Source: Symbiodinium natans (taxonomy: Eukaryota; Sar; Dinophyceae; Suessiales; Symbiodiniaceae). From it: 64,000 bases of DNA. Below the pieces are notes generated by a model, which saw nothing but the letters and a program-made list of their open reading frames with translations, had not been told where the DNA came from and did no database searches. A program made the translations under genes and the position numbers. The stretch is from the NCBI GenBank assembly GCA_905221605.1, contig CAJNDS010000457.1, positions 62,001-126,000 of the forward strand, given 5' to 3'. Shown piece after piece: positions 21,447-33,020 of this stretch (position 1 is the first letter of the stretch; every line of letters starts with the position of its first letter).

Positions 21447-22628
21447 CATCAAGGCAGTGGAGATGATTTCTTCTACTCCGACATGCCACAGAAAGAGACA
21501 ACTAGAAGAACAGCAAGCGCGGACAGAATGCGAACACGACCACCACGTTCGGCTCGTGTTAAAAAACCAAAATTGCCATGGGGGTATAAAAGTGGTGCTT
21601 GGAACCGCACGCAACCGGTAGGTGTGTGCCTGACACAGAAACCAACAGATCCTGCAACACACATGGTCGACTGAGCGTGCAAAAGGTTGGAGCATTTCAA
21701 TCTCATTCAATGTAGCACACATGCCTCCTACCTCCACGCTTCAGAGCTCAGACAGGCGAATGATTACTTACAAAGTCAAGTTCTTTCGCAACTCTCACAA
21801 GCATTTGCCAAAGTTGACAGCAAAAGCGGACAGTGCAATGTTGCACTTTAAGAAAGTGATAGAAAGTGTAAAAACACCGGTACCCTGTGCCTCCAAGGGC
21901 TTCGTGGGTACAGTTGAGCCTTGCTTCCCCTGAGAAGGGCTTTCCTCCCAGGAAGCCTATGCCCTGCTGAGCAAGTTTTAGCCAGTTCAAGAGGCAAAAA
22001 AAGGTATGACACAGCATGGAAGCTTCAGTTTTGCAGTTCGAAGCTCGTTGCAAGGTCTAGTACTGCTCAAGAGGGAGCATGCATGTGGGTGTTGTGTAAG
22101 GGCGTTTGTCTTGGGCCATTCGGCTACACTATACTCATGAGCAGCCTTGGGCTGACACTGCAGGTTTGCCTCCGCAAAGGCAGTGAGATGCTAAACCAGG
22201 GGCTCTCTTTCTATCGTTCACTCGAGAGTTCTAAATAGCATCAGAAGAACAGCGCCCACCAAAAAGCCAAGAGTAGTACCGCCGAAGCACAGCAGGTTAC
22301 ATGTTCCGCGCGTTCATCCCTATTGCCAATCCTATCGAGACCGCTACAGCAGTCATCCATTAGATTAGACTAACAGCAGCCAATAAACAGCTGGGGCAAG
22401 TGGGGGCAGGGGTACATATTGCTTAATATTGTATCGACAGACAGGTATATACTTAGCAGATGCAAATACGATGGCCTTACGAACCTCGATGCTCAGAGTG
22501 AATTTTCAGCCTCTAAGTCCTCACCAAACAAGGCTTTAGAAGATTCAGGGGGTAGTCCTGAGATGCCAGTTCTGTTGGAATCTGCAACCCCTATAAAGCA
22601 ATTTATTTCATCAATCTGGACCTAGCTG
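21447..22628. other. Unassigned sequence
   Basis: No recognisable gene or repeat. Confidence 0.45.
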
Positions 22629-22705
22629 GAGGTTTGCGAAACTAGGGGACCCCCACTATAGACCCCCAAATAGTTGGATCCCTTCTCAAAAGGACCCGGA
22701 AACCC
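22629..22705. mobile_element. MITE-like element, family 2, shortened
   Basis: Left terminus AGGTTTGCGAAACTAGGGG and right terminus GGAAACCCC with the family interior (CCCCCAAATAG, GGATCCCTT), about 30 bp shorter than the best copies. Confidence 0.65.
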
Positions 22706-23293
22706 CAGCCGAGGCTGAGCGGTGCAGCGTACTGTCCCCTCGATCCATCGCAACCATTCGAGCGCGTGGCGAGGGCCTGAGTTGTCCACCGATCTTGCAA
22801 AGTCCTTGGGGACGAAATAAACCATAAAAGGGTTTATGGTTCAGCTACCTGCATAGGAGTATAGTAGCTTAGGGTATATGACCCCAATTTTGGGGTTCGT
22901 TTGGTCCCCAAGCGTGGTGCCACGCTCTGAGAAACTGTCGAACGCGGAGATGGCAAACCACTCCAGGGGAGGACGGTCTTCGTACATGTGTGCAATTCCT
23001 CAGTCGGGCTGCGCGCAGCCTTGAAAGGAGACACTTTGGGAAGCTTGAGCCCATATTCGGTTTTACGGCCTCAGATCCGGACAGGTCGAAGTTTTGGATC
23101 TGCTGGTGTTCTGGGCGGTCGAGGTACCACGGGGCCCTTTCTTTTGGGGGGTGTGCTTCTTGGCTTGGCTTTGGCTGATCTTGGCTCGGTAGGCTGTGGA
23201 GCCTTGGTCGGCTCGCCTCGGGGCCTTGGCCTGGGCCTGTTTGGCTCGACTTGGCTTTGGCTCGGCTTTGGCTTAGCTCGGCCTTGGCTTCGA
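22706..23293. other. Unassigned, GGCTTGGCT-rich
   Basis: 23150-23290 is rich in GGCTTGGCT/CTCGGCTT words. No gene recognised. Confidence 0.45.
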
Positions 23294-23484
23294 GCATTGT
23301 TGCAATGGCGATGAAAGTCATACAAGCATTGTGTTTGCAAATGCCACCCCAACCCCCCCCGCCCCCCCCCCCCCCCACCCCCAACCCCACCCCCCCCCCC
23401 CCCCGCAAATTGTAATCATCGACAGTCGCACACTGGGGGCGCTGACAGTCATTCGAGCATTGTGTGATATTGTGTTTTGCAAAT

Positions 23485-23526
<42 letters not shown>

Positions 23527-23550
23527 GGGACGGGGGGTGGGGGTGGGGGT

Positions 23551-23583
<33 letters not shown>

Positions 23584-23713
23584 GTTGGGAGGGGGTGTTG
23601 CACCCCCAATCCCTCCCCGCTTTTGGTAATCGTTGACAGTCGTACGAGCATTGTGTTTGCAAATGGAGTCCTCCCGCTTTTTCAATCCTTGACAGTCATA
23701 CGAGCATTGTGAA
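23294..23713. repeat. Dispersed ~31-bp repeat interrupted by a C-run and a G-run
   Basis: Four copies of a unit resembling GACAGTCATACGAGCATTGT followed by GTTTGCAAATG occur near 23320, 23442, 23634 and 23691. The first copy is followed by a C-rich run (23346-23405) and the second by a ~100-bp almost pure G-run (23485-23582). Between them the C-run and G-run form an inverted pair. Confidence 0.9.
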
Positions 23714-24773
23714 TTTGGCCCACACAATGTGCATGAGACTTGGGCGAGACGTCATTAGAAAGTGTGGGGGAGTGCGATGTTGATCCCGAATGAGCACGCA
23801 ACTAGGCGAGAACACCAATATTGCCAAGCCAAGCCGAGCCACACTGTTGCACGGGGACGCAGCCAAGCCACACTTTTGCAAAAGAACTCCGCCGAAGTGC
23901 ACTTGCTGAGGCAGCTTTGATTTCCGCGGCGGCTCTCGATGCCGTCCTTGTGGCCATGGAGCCCCTTAGATGCCATTCACGGTTGCGACTCTACAGCCTT
24001 TCTGTTCTCTGTATATCTACACACATATTTGGGCTATTTGGGCGTTCCCCCACGAAACTGCCTACTTGTTATAGCCAAACTAGTGATTATAGCAAAGGTT
24101 CTCGCCAAACTCGTTATACATAAGTATGCATGTAAAATACGACAGAAGCCTTCTGTTTTTACGAATGCATTGGCTTGGCGATGAGGTTATCTCTGCGATG
24201 TACATTCTTTCGTTCGGAGCTGAATGATGTTCTCCAGCCATGTCTACTTTGCACGTCAGGATCCCATTCCATTATATAGATTGTTAAGTTGAAAAATGGT
24301 ATGCTAGCCATATGGTTCGCTCATTCGATACATGTGAAAGTAATTCAATGGCAGCGTTCGTTGCGTAAGACTGTCGATGGCATTCGATTCTCCCTAGTTC
24401 AATAGTTTACACAAGTTAGCTTTTTGATGAAGGCACATAACTGGGGGCCCAAGGTATCACTCCACATCACGAAGCTATGATTCACGAAAAGGTGGTTCAG
24501 ATGTTCTTCGACTGAGTAAACAATCAGGGCTGAGCTCTTTGTTGCAATTTTTGGGGGGGGTCATTTTTCATGATCACGTTACAGTAAAGGAAACAAATGG
24601 ATCACACCGAAGTTATGGTTTCATTAGTGAGTAACTTGAATGGTTTTGCCCTGATTGGCAAAGTACTGGTTTAAGGGTTCGCTGTTTTCATATTTGAGGG
24701 AGTGTGAAAAACCCAGTGGAACTGTTGTAGGCGGTGACCCCTTTATATTTGCATTCGTGTTATGAATTTCTAT
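23714..24773. other. Unassigned, A/T-richer stretch
   Basis: No recognisable gene or repeat; 24060-24450 is noticeably richer in A/T. Confidence 0.45.
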
Positions 24774-24872
24774 GGGGGGTTTACGAAAATAGGGTACCCC
24801 TAAAAAGTCCCACAAATAGTAGGATCCCAGGAAAACTCCAAAACAACCCACTGGTACCCTCGAAACGACCCC
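24774..24872. mobile_element. MITE-like element, family 2
   Basis: Left terminus GGGGGGTTTACGAAAATAG with GGTACCCC, interior TAGTAGGATCCC, right end GGTACCCTCGAAACGACCCC. It runs directly into a telomere-like array. Confidence 0.75.
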
Positions 24873-24911
24873 CCCTAAACCCTAGACCCTAAACCTTAAA
24901 CCCTAAACCCC
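24873..24911. repeat. Telomere-like CCCTAAA array, imperfect
   Basis: Five to six units with single-base variants, ending in CCCCAAG, a possible acceptor. Confidence 0.9.
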
Positions 24912-25022
24912 AAGACCGAATTGGCCGAAGTCCCCGAAGTCCAAATTCAACTCAGGCACTCGAGTTTGGGATCCAGGCTCTCAGACAGTGGGGTGCTGAC
25001 GGCCCTTTGAGAGCATGTGGAT

Positions 25023-25123
25023 AAGCATGTTTCCCCTTATACAAACAGTCCTGAATAGGGATTATAGTACAACCTATTTTTAATCCCTATTAAGGATTGC
25101 TAGTATAAGGGGGAACATCCCAA
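25023..25123. mobile_element. MITE-like foldback element, family 1
   Basis: Right half matches the family (CCCTATTAAGGATTGCTAGT then AAGGGGGAACATCCCAA); the left terminus is altered to AAGCATGTTTCCCC. It is flanked by CATGTGGAT at 25014-25022 and 25124-25132, a 9-bp direct repeat that marks the insertion. Confidence 0.85.
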
Positions 25124-25132
25124 CATGTGGAT

Positions 25133-25481
25133 TTAGATCCTTTTCGTGGTTGGATCCAGTTTACGGATTTGATCCTACACCCAGGCCCGCCTCCTAAATC
25201 CTGAACTCAGGAAAACCTTCCCCGCCCAGCACCAGGCCCAAAGCTCCAAAGCAAGCACTTGAGAGAAGATGCTCAAGTATTCTTGGAACGTTCAGCAACC
25301 TCGCACTGAATTTCAAAACTTTGGGATATCAAGCCGTGGGCTTTGTGATCCGAGCCTCTGTGAAGATCCGATTGTGTCAGTCACGGGTCGCAATGTTCAT
25401 CTGCAGTGATCTGCAGTGTCAGCTGCATCCCGATGAGTAACAGCGGCCAAGGTTGTTAAACGCATCAAGGAGCTGGCAATG
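25133..25481. other. Unassigned sequence
   Basis: No recognisable gene or repeat. Confidence 0.4.
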
Positions 25482-25489
25482 CCCAAGGT

Positions 25490-25699
25490 TTGGGATGTTC
25501 CCCCTTATTTCAACAGTCCTTAAAGGGATTATTATGAGGGGGGTACTATCATCCCTATGAATGTTCAACCAGTCCTTAATAGGGATTATAATAGCGGGGT
25601 ACTATGATCCCCATTAAGCACCGTTAGTATACCATATATATTCTCATTATGCATAGTTAAATGTGTTAAATTATTATTATTACGGGGGGAACATCCCAA
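25490..25699. mobile_element. MITE-like foldback element, family 1, composite
   Basis: Termini TTGGGATGTTCCCCCT and GGGGGGAACATCCCAA enclose 210 bp instead of ~100. The inner block AGTCCTTAA(T)AGGGATTAT occurs twice, and an A/T-rich stretch with (TTA)n precedes the right end. Flanks CCCAAGGT (25482-25489) and GCCAAGGT (25700-25707) form an imperfect 8-bp duplication. Confidence 0.85.
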
Positions 25700-25780
25700 G
25701 CCAAGGTGATGGCTGTCGGAACTTGAGTTCATGTTGGGAAGTCGGGCTCTCTCGCCATTGCAGCTTCAGGTCTTGCGCGC

Positions 25781-25905
25781 CTAAACCCTAAACCCTAAAC
25801 CCTAAACCCTAAACCCTAAACCCCAAACCCTAAACCCTAAACCCTAAACCCTAAACCCTAAACCCCAAACCCTAAACCCTAAACCCTAAACCCTATCCCT
25901 AAACC
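25781..25905. repeat. Telomere-like CCCTAAA array before a possible acceptor
   Basis: About 17 units with occasional CCCCAAA variants; ends at CCTGCAG (25904-25910), a good acceptor. The sequence after it is open in one frame but has no recognised domain. Confidence 0.95.
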
Positions 25906-26187
25906 TGCAGCATCTGCATCTGAGGTTTCCATTCGCATGACGGCCGGCTCGTCCAGGAATTCCCGGAGACGGTGGCAGAAACGGAAACCAAACCCCCCCA
26001 AACCAAATAAACAAATAGAAACAAAATTGACGGTACTTAGAAGTGCTAACATAAGAGCAAATAGAGCCAGCTATAGAAATGATAAAGATGTCGGTGACAC
26101 TGATGATGGTCATGATGATGATCATGATGCCCTGCGTTCTCAACCCACTCTCAGACCCCCCACCCAAACCGCGCCTGTGACGCGCAG

Positions 26188-26328
26188 GATCCCTCCAAGA
26201 AGATGCCGGAATGCCAAGGGGAAAGCCATGTATGCTCCCTGGCTGCTATGGCTTCCTTTCGCAAGGCAGTCGCAGTTTTCAGGGAGTTGGAGTCTGGCGG
26301 CCCCCAGATCCTCCTGTATCTGCTCCGC
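26188..26328 (+). CDS. Candidate exon just before the A3 exon
   Basis: A 47-codon open reading follows acceptor GCGCAG and ends at a GC donor (GCAGGG, 26329). Both ends are phase 0, which fits the A3 exon at 26458 across a 129-bp intron. The peptide includes AVAVFRELESGGPQILLYLL, compatible with the helix-strand stretch that normally precedes A3, but there is no diagnostic motif. The GC donor choice rests on phase. A GT donor at 26339 would break the phase. Confidence 0.42.
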
Positions 26329-26457
26329 GCAGGGAAGGGTCAAGAACGACCTCTTAGTTGTCCACTTAAGAAGCCCCCATGCGCGCCCTATTCCCCCAAA
26401 GAAGGTCAAGCAAAACTCTCTCTGTGCCCACTTTCACTTCATGATATCACACCTCAG

Positions 26458-26482
26458 GTTCTGTTCACATCGGGCTCCACAG
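26458..26482 (+). CDS. NRPS-like adenylation domain, A3 motif microexon
   Basis: A 25-base microexon after acceptor CCTCAG reads VLFTSGSTG, the start of the A3 phosphate-binding loop of ANL-family adenylating enzymes, which contacts the ATP phosphates. It ends with one base of a Gly codon at a GC donor (GCATCG). The next exon at 26880 supplies the two missing bases and continues TPKIV, exactly the expected A3 continuation, so the intron is supported by both phase and motif. Confidence 0.72.
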
Positions 26483-26879
26483 GCATCGGGCCAAATCCTC
26501 GGGGGCCGGAGGTTTCACCCTGAACCCTGCCCCCCTGTACCTTAATTGCCAAACATGAAGCAAGCAGAAAGATCAATCCTAAGTCTAAGGTCCTGCGATC
26601 CTTGAAGAGGAAGCGAACCCTCAAGTTGTATACATGCCAATGGCACATCTCTTAAACTGCCCCAAGCTGGCCTAGGGCCTAGGTCAGGGCATCAGCGCCG
26701 TGCAGTGCATCACAGATGTATACGACTGTGTGATGGCACGAACTAGCTTTACCTCCTCTAGCCCGCTGTGCCACGCAACCCTCCCAAGCCCCCGAAGACC
26801 ATGAGAATCCGCAAGCATACCCGGGGGTGTTTTCCGCATCCCTGATCTTGAAACTGTTCTGTGGCGCCTTGCTTTGCAG

Positions 26880-26953
26880 GCACCCCGAAGATTGTGCGAG
26901 CATCTGAGCAAGCAGCGGCTTGGCATGAAGCAGGCAGCAGGCGACACAACAAG
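26880..26953 (+). CDS. NRPS-like adenylation domain, exon after A3
   Basis: Follows TTTGCAG and ends at GTGGCA (donor 26954). It enters with two bases that complete the Gly codon of the A3 exon and then reads 24 codons beginning TPKIVRASEQAAAW, ending in phase 0. The Thr-Pro-Lys is the conserved end of A3. Two other frames are also partly open, but only this one completes the motif. Confidence 0.7.
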
Positions 26954-28425
26954 GTGGCAACCGAGGCCTGCGCCGACCTGGCCGGACTCAGTTTGTGATC
27001 TGACTTCCTTTGTCATGTTTGAAGGGCAGTTCTTGGTTCATGGCGGATCATCCTTTCGAAGCCTGAAATTTCAAATTTCAACTAGAAGGAACAAGGAACA
27101 AAATCAAAGGCCTTGCCCTTTCAACCAAGATGAACCTTGAAATCCGGAACAGAGGCCGAACAAAAACAAAAGAGAGCAGCATCTGGCCCGGAAAATTTGT
27201 GCACAGGATCCCACCACACCCCAACATGTAACTGGGCCATACTGGACCTCTTCAAGATCCTTTGGGGCACGGGCTGTCAGCTTGCTCCTGAGGTCCAAAA
27301 ACGCAAAAAAAAAACCCTTGGATGTTGCCACAGTTGGCAGTGTTTGCTTCTCAGCTGTTTATGCTAATTGCTGGGATGAGTGAACCAGGAGTGATCACGA
27401 TTTATGAGTAAGAAGCATGCATGATCTTGGGCGTACTCGCTCCCGTTTGAACCTCTCACCTCTCACAACTGTGCATGCCAGTCCGCACTCAAGCCTAACA
27501 TATATTTGTTCATTCAACGAAGAGGCATGACCTTTGCAAGGGTTATCTACGAACAAAGAGCTTGTAGGTAAGTCAATCGCAGTGAACCTGTTAGCTCGTA
27601 GTGCAAATAATTACACGAACGCCGAAGTTGGCCGTTGTCCTTGAAGATTTGCCTGCCAAAATGTTTCCACCAGTCCGATAACCCGCCCTCCAGCACCATC
27701 TGCATGGTAGCTTTGATTGCGCTACTTTGTCGAAATCGTTCTTGCTGGCTTTCTGCACGCTGGATCCTTTAAAGCGATGTAGACTTGCGGCTGGCTACTA
27801 TTCCCTGCACAGCAAAGGCCATGACTCATCTGGCACACGTCGTGCGTGTTCATAAGCTTCTGCCCACGGACGCCAGGTCCTCGAAGGTGGGTTTGGGCTC
27901 AGGTTTTGCAGGGCTTGGAGCGAATCTGACTTGCCTTTTGTTGGAAAGTGACACTGAATAAGCGTCCAAGCAACAAGGTTGAGAAATGCGTACTCGTCAC
28001 AGATCGAACTGGAGTCTGTCCGTAGCCCCTAGACAAGGACCTGATTCCAATTTGTGTCCAAAGCTTCCATCCCAGGCAGCTCCACAAGGGTACCCAAACC
28101 TCGAAGTCCCAAAATCTCTTCACAACGATGCCAAAACCCTTCGAAAACTGGTAACCACAAGGCAGCTGAACCAAGGTCGGCCTCCAGCAGACGAGCCTGT
28201 CTTGGGTGGCAGCAATGCCAGAGGCTTCGGGCACAGGAGGATACAACCAGCCCCAAAGCATGTCAGCTCAGTTTCCTAAAACGGAGCGGTACATAATTGA
28301 GTTCCGGGACCTACAGTTGCTGTTAACGGGGTTGATACTTGGGCGCGGCAGCATTCGCAAGCAAACGACACTTGTGGGTAAATAGCTTGTCACTTCGATC
28401 CCCAAGCCCAACAATCCCCACTGCC
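26954..28425. other. Intron sequence, unassigned
   Basis: Part of the long intron stretch between A3 and the A4/A5 region. No exon with the A4 motif was found, and nothing else is recognised. Confidence 0.45.
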
Positions 28426-28455
28426 GTTTAGGGTTTAGGGTTTAGGGTTTAGGGG
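28426..28455. repeat. Telomere-like TTTAGGG array
   Basis: Four units; with the CCCTAAA array at 28574 it forms a diverging pair 118 bp apart, the same arrangement seen at the two ends of capped introns. Confidence 0.93.
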
Positions 28456-28573
28456 CAAACTTGCCGAACCCCTCTGCACATGGTAGTTGGCAGCACAGAA
28501 CGACAGGTCTGGGCGCCGCTGTTGTCGGGTGCGACTCTGGCAGTCGCGCCGCTGAGCTCTGGAGGCAGGATTT

Positions 28574-28620
28574 ACCCTAAACCCCTAAGCCCTAAACCCT
28601 AAACCTTAAACCCCAAACCC
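28574..28620. repeat. Telomere-like CCCTAAA array, imperfect
   Basis: Six to seven units with variants (CCCCTAAG, CCTTAAA, CCCCAAA). Confidence 0.9.
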
Positions 28621-29013
28621 AATGTAAACTTGTGGAATGTAAGTAGACATCCATCGCCTCCGCACAGCCGATGTTGGTTTCTGAAGTTCCGACCGCTCTA
28701 AATCCAAGTCCAAATAGGATTTAGGATCCCGAGGCCTGGACCACAACCTACTCTTTGTGTTGTGTGTTCTCCGTTTCTGCTGTTGACCTTGAACTTCGAT
28801 GGGCCAGGTGCCAAAGATCTGGAAGTCCTGGTTGCAAGCTTAGTGGTCTGGGCACTGACAAACTCCTCAAGATTGCTTGCAGGACTTGCAGACGCTTGGA
28901 ACATGTACAGTTCGTAGTGTTAAGCCAAGTGTGCCAACATGCCCTTCTTTGCCGACTAGCTACTGCCTACAAAACAGGGACTCCTACTCATACTAGTACT
29001 CCTACTACTGCTA
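28621..29013. other. Intron sequence, unassigned
   Basis: No recognised feature. Confidence 0.4.
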
Positions 29014-29157
<144 letters not shown>

Positions 29158-29797
29158 TTTATTTTATTGAACGCTGAGCGAGCGGGCTCTGCTCATTGCG
29201 GGCGATTCGCACCGTTCTGAGCACCGAAAATTAGTTTGGAGCGGTGGTTAGAGAGGTGAAACCGAATTCACTAGGTGTAGATCAGTGTGAGACGAGGCGA
29301 GCTTCTTGACTTGGTTAGAGTGTTGAGCAAGAGCTGTAGCTAGTTAGCTAGCTGTCATATGGGTGAAAAGAGTTGTAGCTCCCGTCATCCTACTGTGTCT
29401 CACTGCGTCCAGTAGACACGCACCTTCCTGCAAGTGGGTCGTACCTGATTGGCCGTCTCCCTCAATGTCCATCTTGTGGCGTCCCACATGGATCATTGAT
29501 GCAGGAAGGCAGAGGACCGTAGAGCAGTCACTTTGGCAGATTTGCAGCAGTGTGTGTTGGGCTGGGCCTCCCGGATTCAGAGTAAGGCAATCCTCACTAG
29601 GTACATGGCTGGTGAAGAAATGAGCTCAAACTGCAATAATGTTAAGACCTGCTTTTTCCCCAGTGCTGTGCGACCTCTCAATCGTCGATGTTTGTTACTT
29701 TTGTACATGGGAGCAGTGCTCCTCACCAGCTGAGCAGTGCTCAGATTAAGGCTGGTTCGGCCTTGAGATTAAAGTAAAGAAGAAAACAGGCCAGTGT
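29158..29797. other. Unassigned; possible retroelement debris
   Basis: A + strand frame near 29533-29733 contains KTCFFPSAVRPLNRR, reminiscent of the C-terminal end of some LINE-type ORFs. One short similarity is not enough for a call. Confidence 0.25.
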
Positions 29798-30466
29798 TCA
29801 GCGTCCAGGAGCTGAACTGCCGGACTCTGCATGTTGTTCAAGCGTGCTGTATCCCACCACTGGAACTGGTGGGCCAGTAAGCGTGTGGATCGGGGAGACG
29901 AGGACGTGTTGATGGGGTCCAGCCGGCCCCTCATAGTTGTGGACGTGCCCCTGTTGCAGCTGGAAGAACCAGGTGCGGCGTGGAACACCTTGAATGACCA
30001 CGACCGGCCCTGGGCTGAGCGTCAAGCTCCAGAGTTGCAGCCTTTCCCCCGGTGTATACACTGGGGGCGCAGCTTCGTGCATTGGCCTTGTTCCTGGGAG
30101 TGGAAAGTCCGTTCCACTGCGTGATGGTGGTGGTGGCCCGGCCGGGCTAATGTAGGGAGGCACCCCATTCCAAGCGATAGACAAGTTCTGGGCAGGCGTG
30201 GTAGGAAGGCCACCTTCCTCTGGTCGTCCAGTGCGAGCCTTTGCTGCTGGGCGCAGCTGAGTGTCACGTGCTGGCGCTGTGGGCATCTCGTCTGGGGAGG
30301 ATCGAAATAGTGAATCCGTCTCCGACTCTTCACCTAAGTCAACGGCCTCCGCTTCCGAGCCATCCTGCTCCCCTTCAAATAGTGAATCCGTCTCCGACTC
30401 TGCACTTTCCCCTGTCATTGCTGGCGTGGCGTCAGGCTCTGTGCGACAATGGCGTTTCGGCGACAT
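29798..30466 (-). CDS. Hypothetical protein, acidic/Pro-rich
   Basis: A 222-codon frame on the minus strand starts with ATG. The N-terminal ~60 residues are acidic and carry the motif ESETDSLF twice, matched by a repeated DNA segment; the middle is Pro-rich; the C-terminal ~90 residues have a more globular composition (for example PRRTWFFQLQQGHVHNYEG). No known domain is recognised and no introns are evident. It is antisense to the NRPS-like gene and lies between two TAC-type microsatellites, so it could be an independent nested gene, part of a transposable element, or chance. Confidence 0.38.
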   Translation of the reverse strand: MSPKRHCRTEPDATPAMTGESAESETDSLFEGEQDGSEAEAVDLGEESETDSLFRSSPDEMPTAPARDTQLRPAAKARTGRPEEGGLPTTPAQNLSIAWNGVPPYISPAGPPPPSRSGTDFPLPGTRPMHEAAPPVYTPGERLQLWSLTLSPGPVVVIQGVPRRTWFFQLQQGHVHNYEGPAGPHQHVLVSPIHTLTGPPVPVVGYSTLEQHAESGSSAPGR

Positions 30467-31315
30467 TCGGAGGAAGTTGGAGACTTACACGTAAAACAGA
30501 GAAATTGAGCCAGGGCCTAGTGCAATTAGCTTTTTTAAAGCACTGTTTGTTGATGCACCTGTGTTGCCTAGTACCATGGCAGAGCGTGTAGCGTGCGAAC
30601 ACACTCGGATTGTTCTTGAGCAGACCCGGCCTCACTTTTGGAAGGGGTACGCTGCTCCAGGCTCGAGACCTGCCCGGCGGTCCGCCGGGGTGAACCGCTC
30701 TAGGCGGCAATTCCGGTATCCGCACCTCACAATGTGAGGCCAGCCGCAGAGCCCCTTGCGTGGTGGGTAAATTTCTTTGCCGAGTTGTGTCTGTATCGGC
30801 AGCTATTCTAGCCACTGAGCTGCTCCTCGTCTCAAGAACGAGTCCGGCACAGAAGCGCACCCCTGTGGTAACGAGCGATACTGAAGAAGGGGGCCAGCCT
30901 CGTGTGACTAGTAGCCGAGACGGTGCCCTGCCAGGTGAAGTGTGGCTGCTTGAGGCTAGGAGGACAGGAGTCTTTAGAGCGGTGCGTGGCTGTTTGGATC
31001 GGTCTACTTGTCATGTAAGTGCTCCGTTTTGTTTCTGGGCTCGCTGCCGTCGTTGGGTTCTCCATCCTGGAGCATCGCGGACCTTGGTAGCTTTGCTTAG
31101 CTTGGCTATTTGCCTGCAACACAGTGATGAGCAACGGCAGACTCTGCTTGATGATGTGAGATGACTGAAGTTTGCCAGAGGTGAGAGGAGGATTATAAAC
31201 AGCTGTCAAGAACAACCAAGTCCTCAGGCTTGCAGGGGTTTTTCTGTCCGTTCGGATGTATCCGGCGGCCAATGGAGGCAAAAGAGGATGGAGAAACGTC
31301 TTGACATCATAGCAG
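30467..31315. other. Unassigned sequence
   Basis: The minus strand at 30832-31281 is open and contains FLTAVYNPPLTSGKL, which faintly resembles a LINE endonuclease strand-loop. It is insufficient for a call. Confidence 0.25.
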
Positions 31316-31790
<475 letters not shown>

Positions 31791-32770
31791 TACTACCTTG
31801 CTGCGACTGCTACATGGGGATGATGACGTCCATGTTGCCGCTGCATGCGATTGGCCACAGCAACCGTGCTGATTGGATGATAACGTCCCTATGACCAGTG
31901 GCGGCGAATGCCCACAGCATCCACGCCGGTTTTGCAATCGAATGGCGATTGTCATGAGGGTCTTCCATTTCCTATAAGTATTTCATCCTCTAGCAGGGGT
32001 TCTGGGTTCTACTGTCTCCGTATAGGGACCTCGGTGAATGCTGCATGACGAAGCTTGCTATCCAGGCGAAATTCGCGTCCAAGGGCTGCAGCTTGCAACA
32101 GTACGTCCCGTCCGTGTTGGAGGCCCTTTCACAGGTTTTTGCTGACACACGAAGCGCACGATGTACCTTCAGGGTCTTTCGATTCCCGTGATCGGTCATT
32201 CCTTTGAGCAGCAGTCTGCTGTTTCAAGCTGCCGTTCTCGGGGTTCTCCCTGCAGCGGCAGGGTACTTGTAGTAGGAATTGTGGGATGTTAATTTCAACG
32301 ACCCGCGACCCACCTCTACCTGAGCTTCTGTAACATACCGGGGGCCCGAACCCAATGAAGGCCCAGACCGCGCGGGGGGGGGGAGGCGGGGGGGGAGGGG
32401 GTGGGGGGCCCCTCTGGCATATTGTTCTTGGGGGCATACGGTGATCAACTTTCACATCCCAGCCTGACGCCGCACTTGAAGGTTGGTCAGATCACCGCAT
32501 CTCGATGGTACGTTAGAGTGTCCCCCCAAAAAGAATTGAAGGTTTGTGCGAGGACGCCATGAAAGCCTTGAAGCGTGCAAGCGCACGGGCGGGGTGCAAG
32601 TGCCAAATATTCAGAATGTAATTCAGAAGCGAGCATGCTTCTGGATTTGGACTCTCTTTTTTTTCGGACAGACACAGTGCGCAAGCCAGCCATGGCAAAG
32701 TCGGGCAGGGTTTAAGTTCGGGTTTTGGTATGTAGCTTATGTTTAGGGATTCCGAGAGAAGAGGGCTTTG
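31791..32770. other. Intron sequence, unassigned
   Basis: G-rich stretch at 32370-32410; otherwise nothing recognised. Confidence 0.4.
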
Positions 32771-32887
32771 ACCCTAAACCCTTAACCCTAAACCCTAAAC
32801 CCTAAACCCTATACCGTAAACCCTGAACCCTAAACCCTAAACCCTAAACCCTAAACCCCTAAACCCTAAACCCTAAACCCTAAACCC
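32771..32887. repeat. Telomere-like CCCTAAA array before an exon
   Basis: About 16 units with few variants, ending 36 bases before the acceptor of the exon at 32924. Confidence 0.95.
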
Positions 32888-32923
32888 AACAGCTCCAAGC
32901 TTCCCAAACCCGCCCCATGCGAG

Positions 32924-33009
32924 GCCATGATCACTGCGGAGCTTCGGCCTCTTGGCGGTGCCTGCCGCCACTTGGTGCTCACCGGCACCTTGGGTTCGCA
33001 CATCTGGGG
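32924..33009 (+). CDS. NRPS-like adenylation domain, exon between A4 and A5
   Basis: The exon lies between converging telomere-like arrays, follows GCGAG, and ends at a GT donor (33010). It reads 28 codons plus two bases, including ACRHLVLTGT, matching the strand that carries the conserved RxLxLxGE-type segment a few residues before A5 in adenylation domains. The usual Glu of that segment is not seen. The two leftover bases are completed by the single base that opens the A5 exon at 33477, so the two exons join in frame across a 467-bp intron whose 5' end carries the TTTAGGG array. Confidence 0.58.
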
Positions 33010-33020
33010 GTCAACAAGGG

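Noticed and set aside
22869-23651. Long Pro/Gly-rich frames over the C-run and G-run
   Set aside because: Pure products of homopolymers; no conserved flanking protein.
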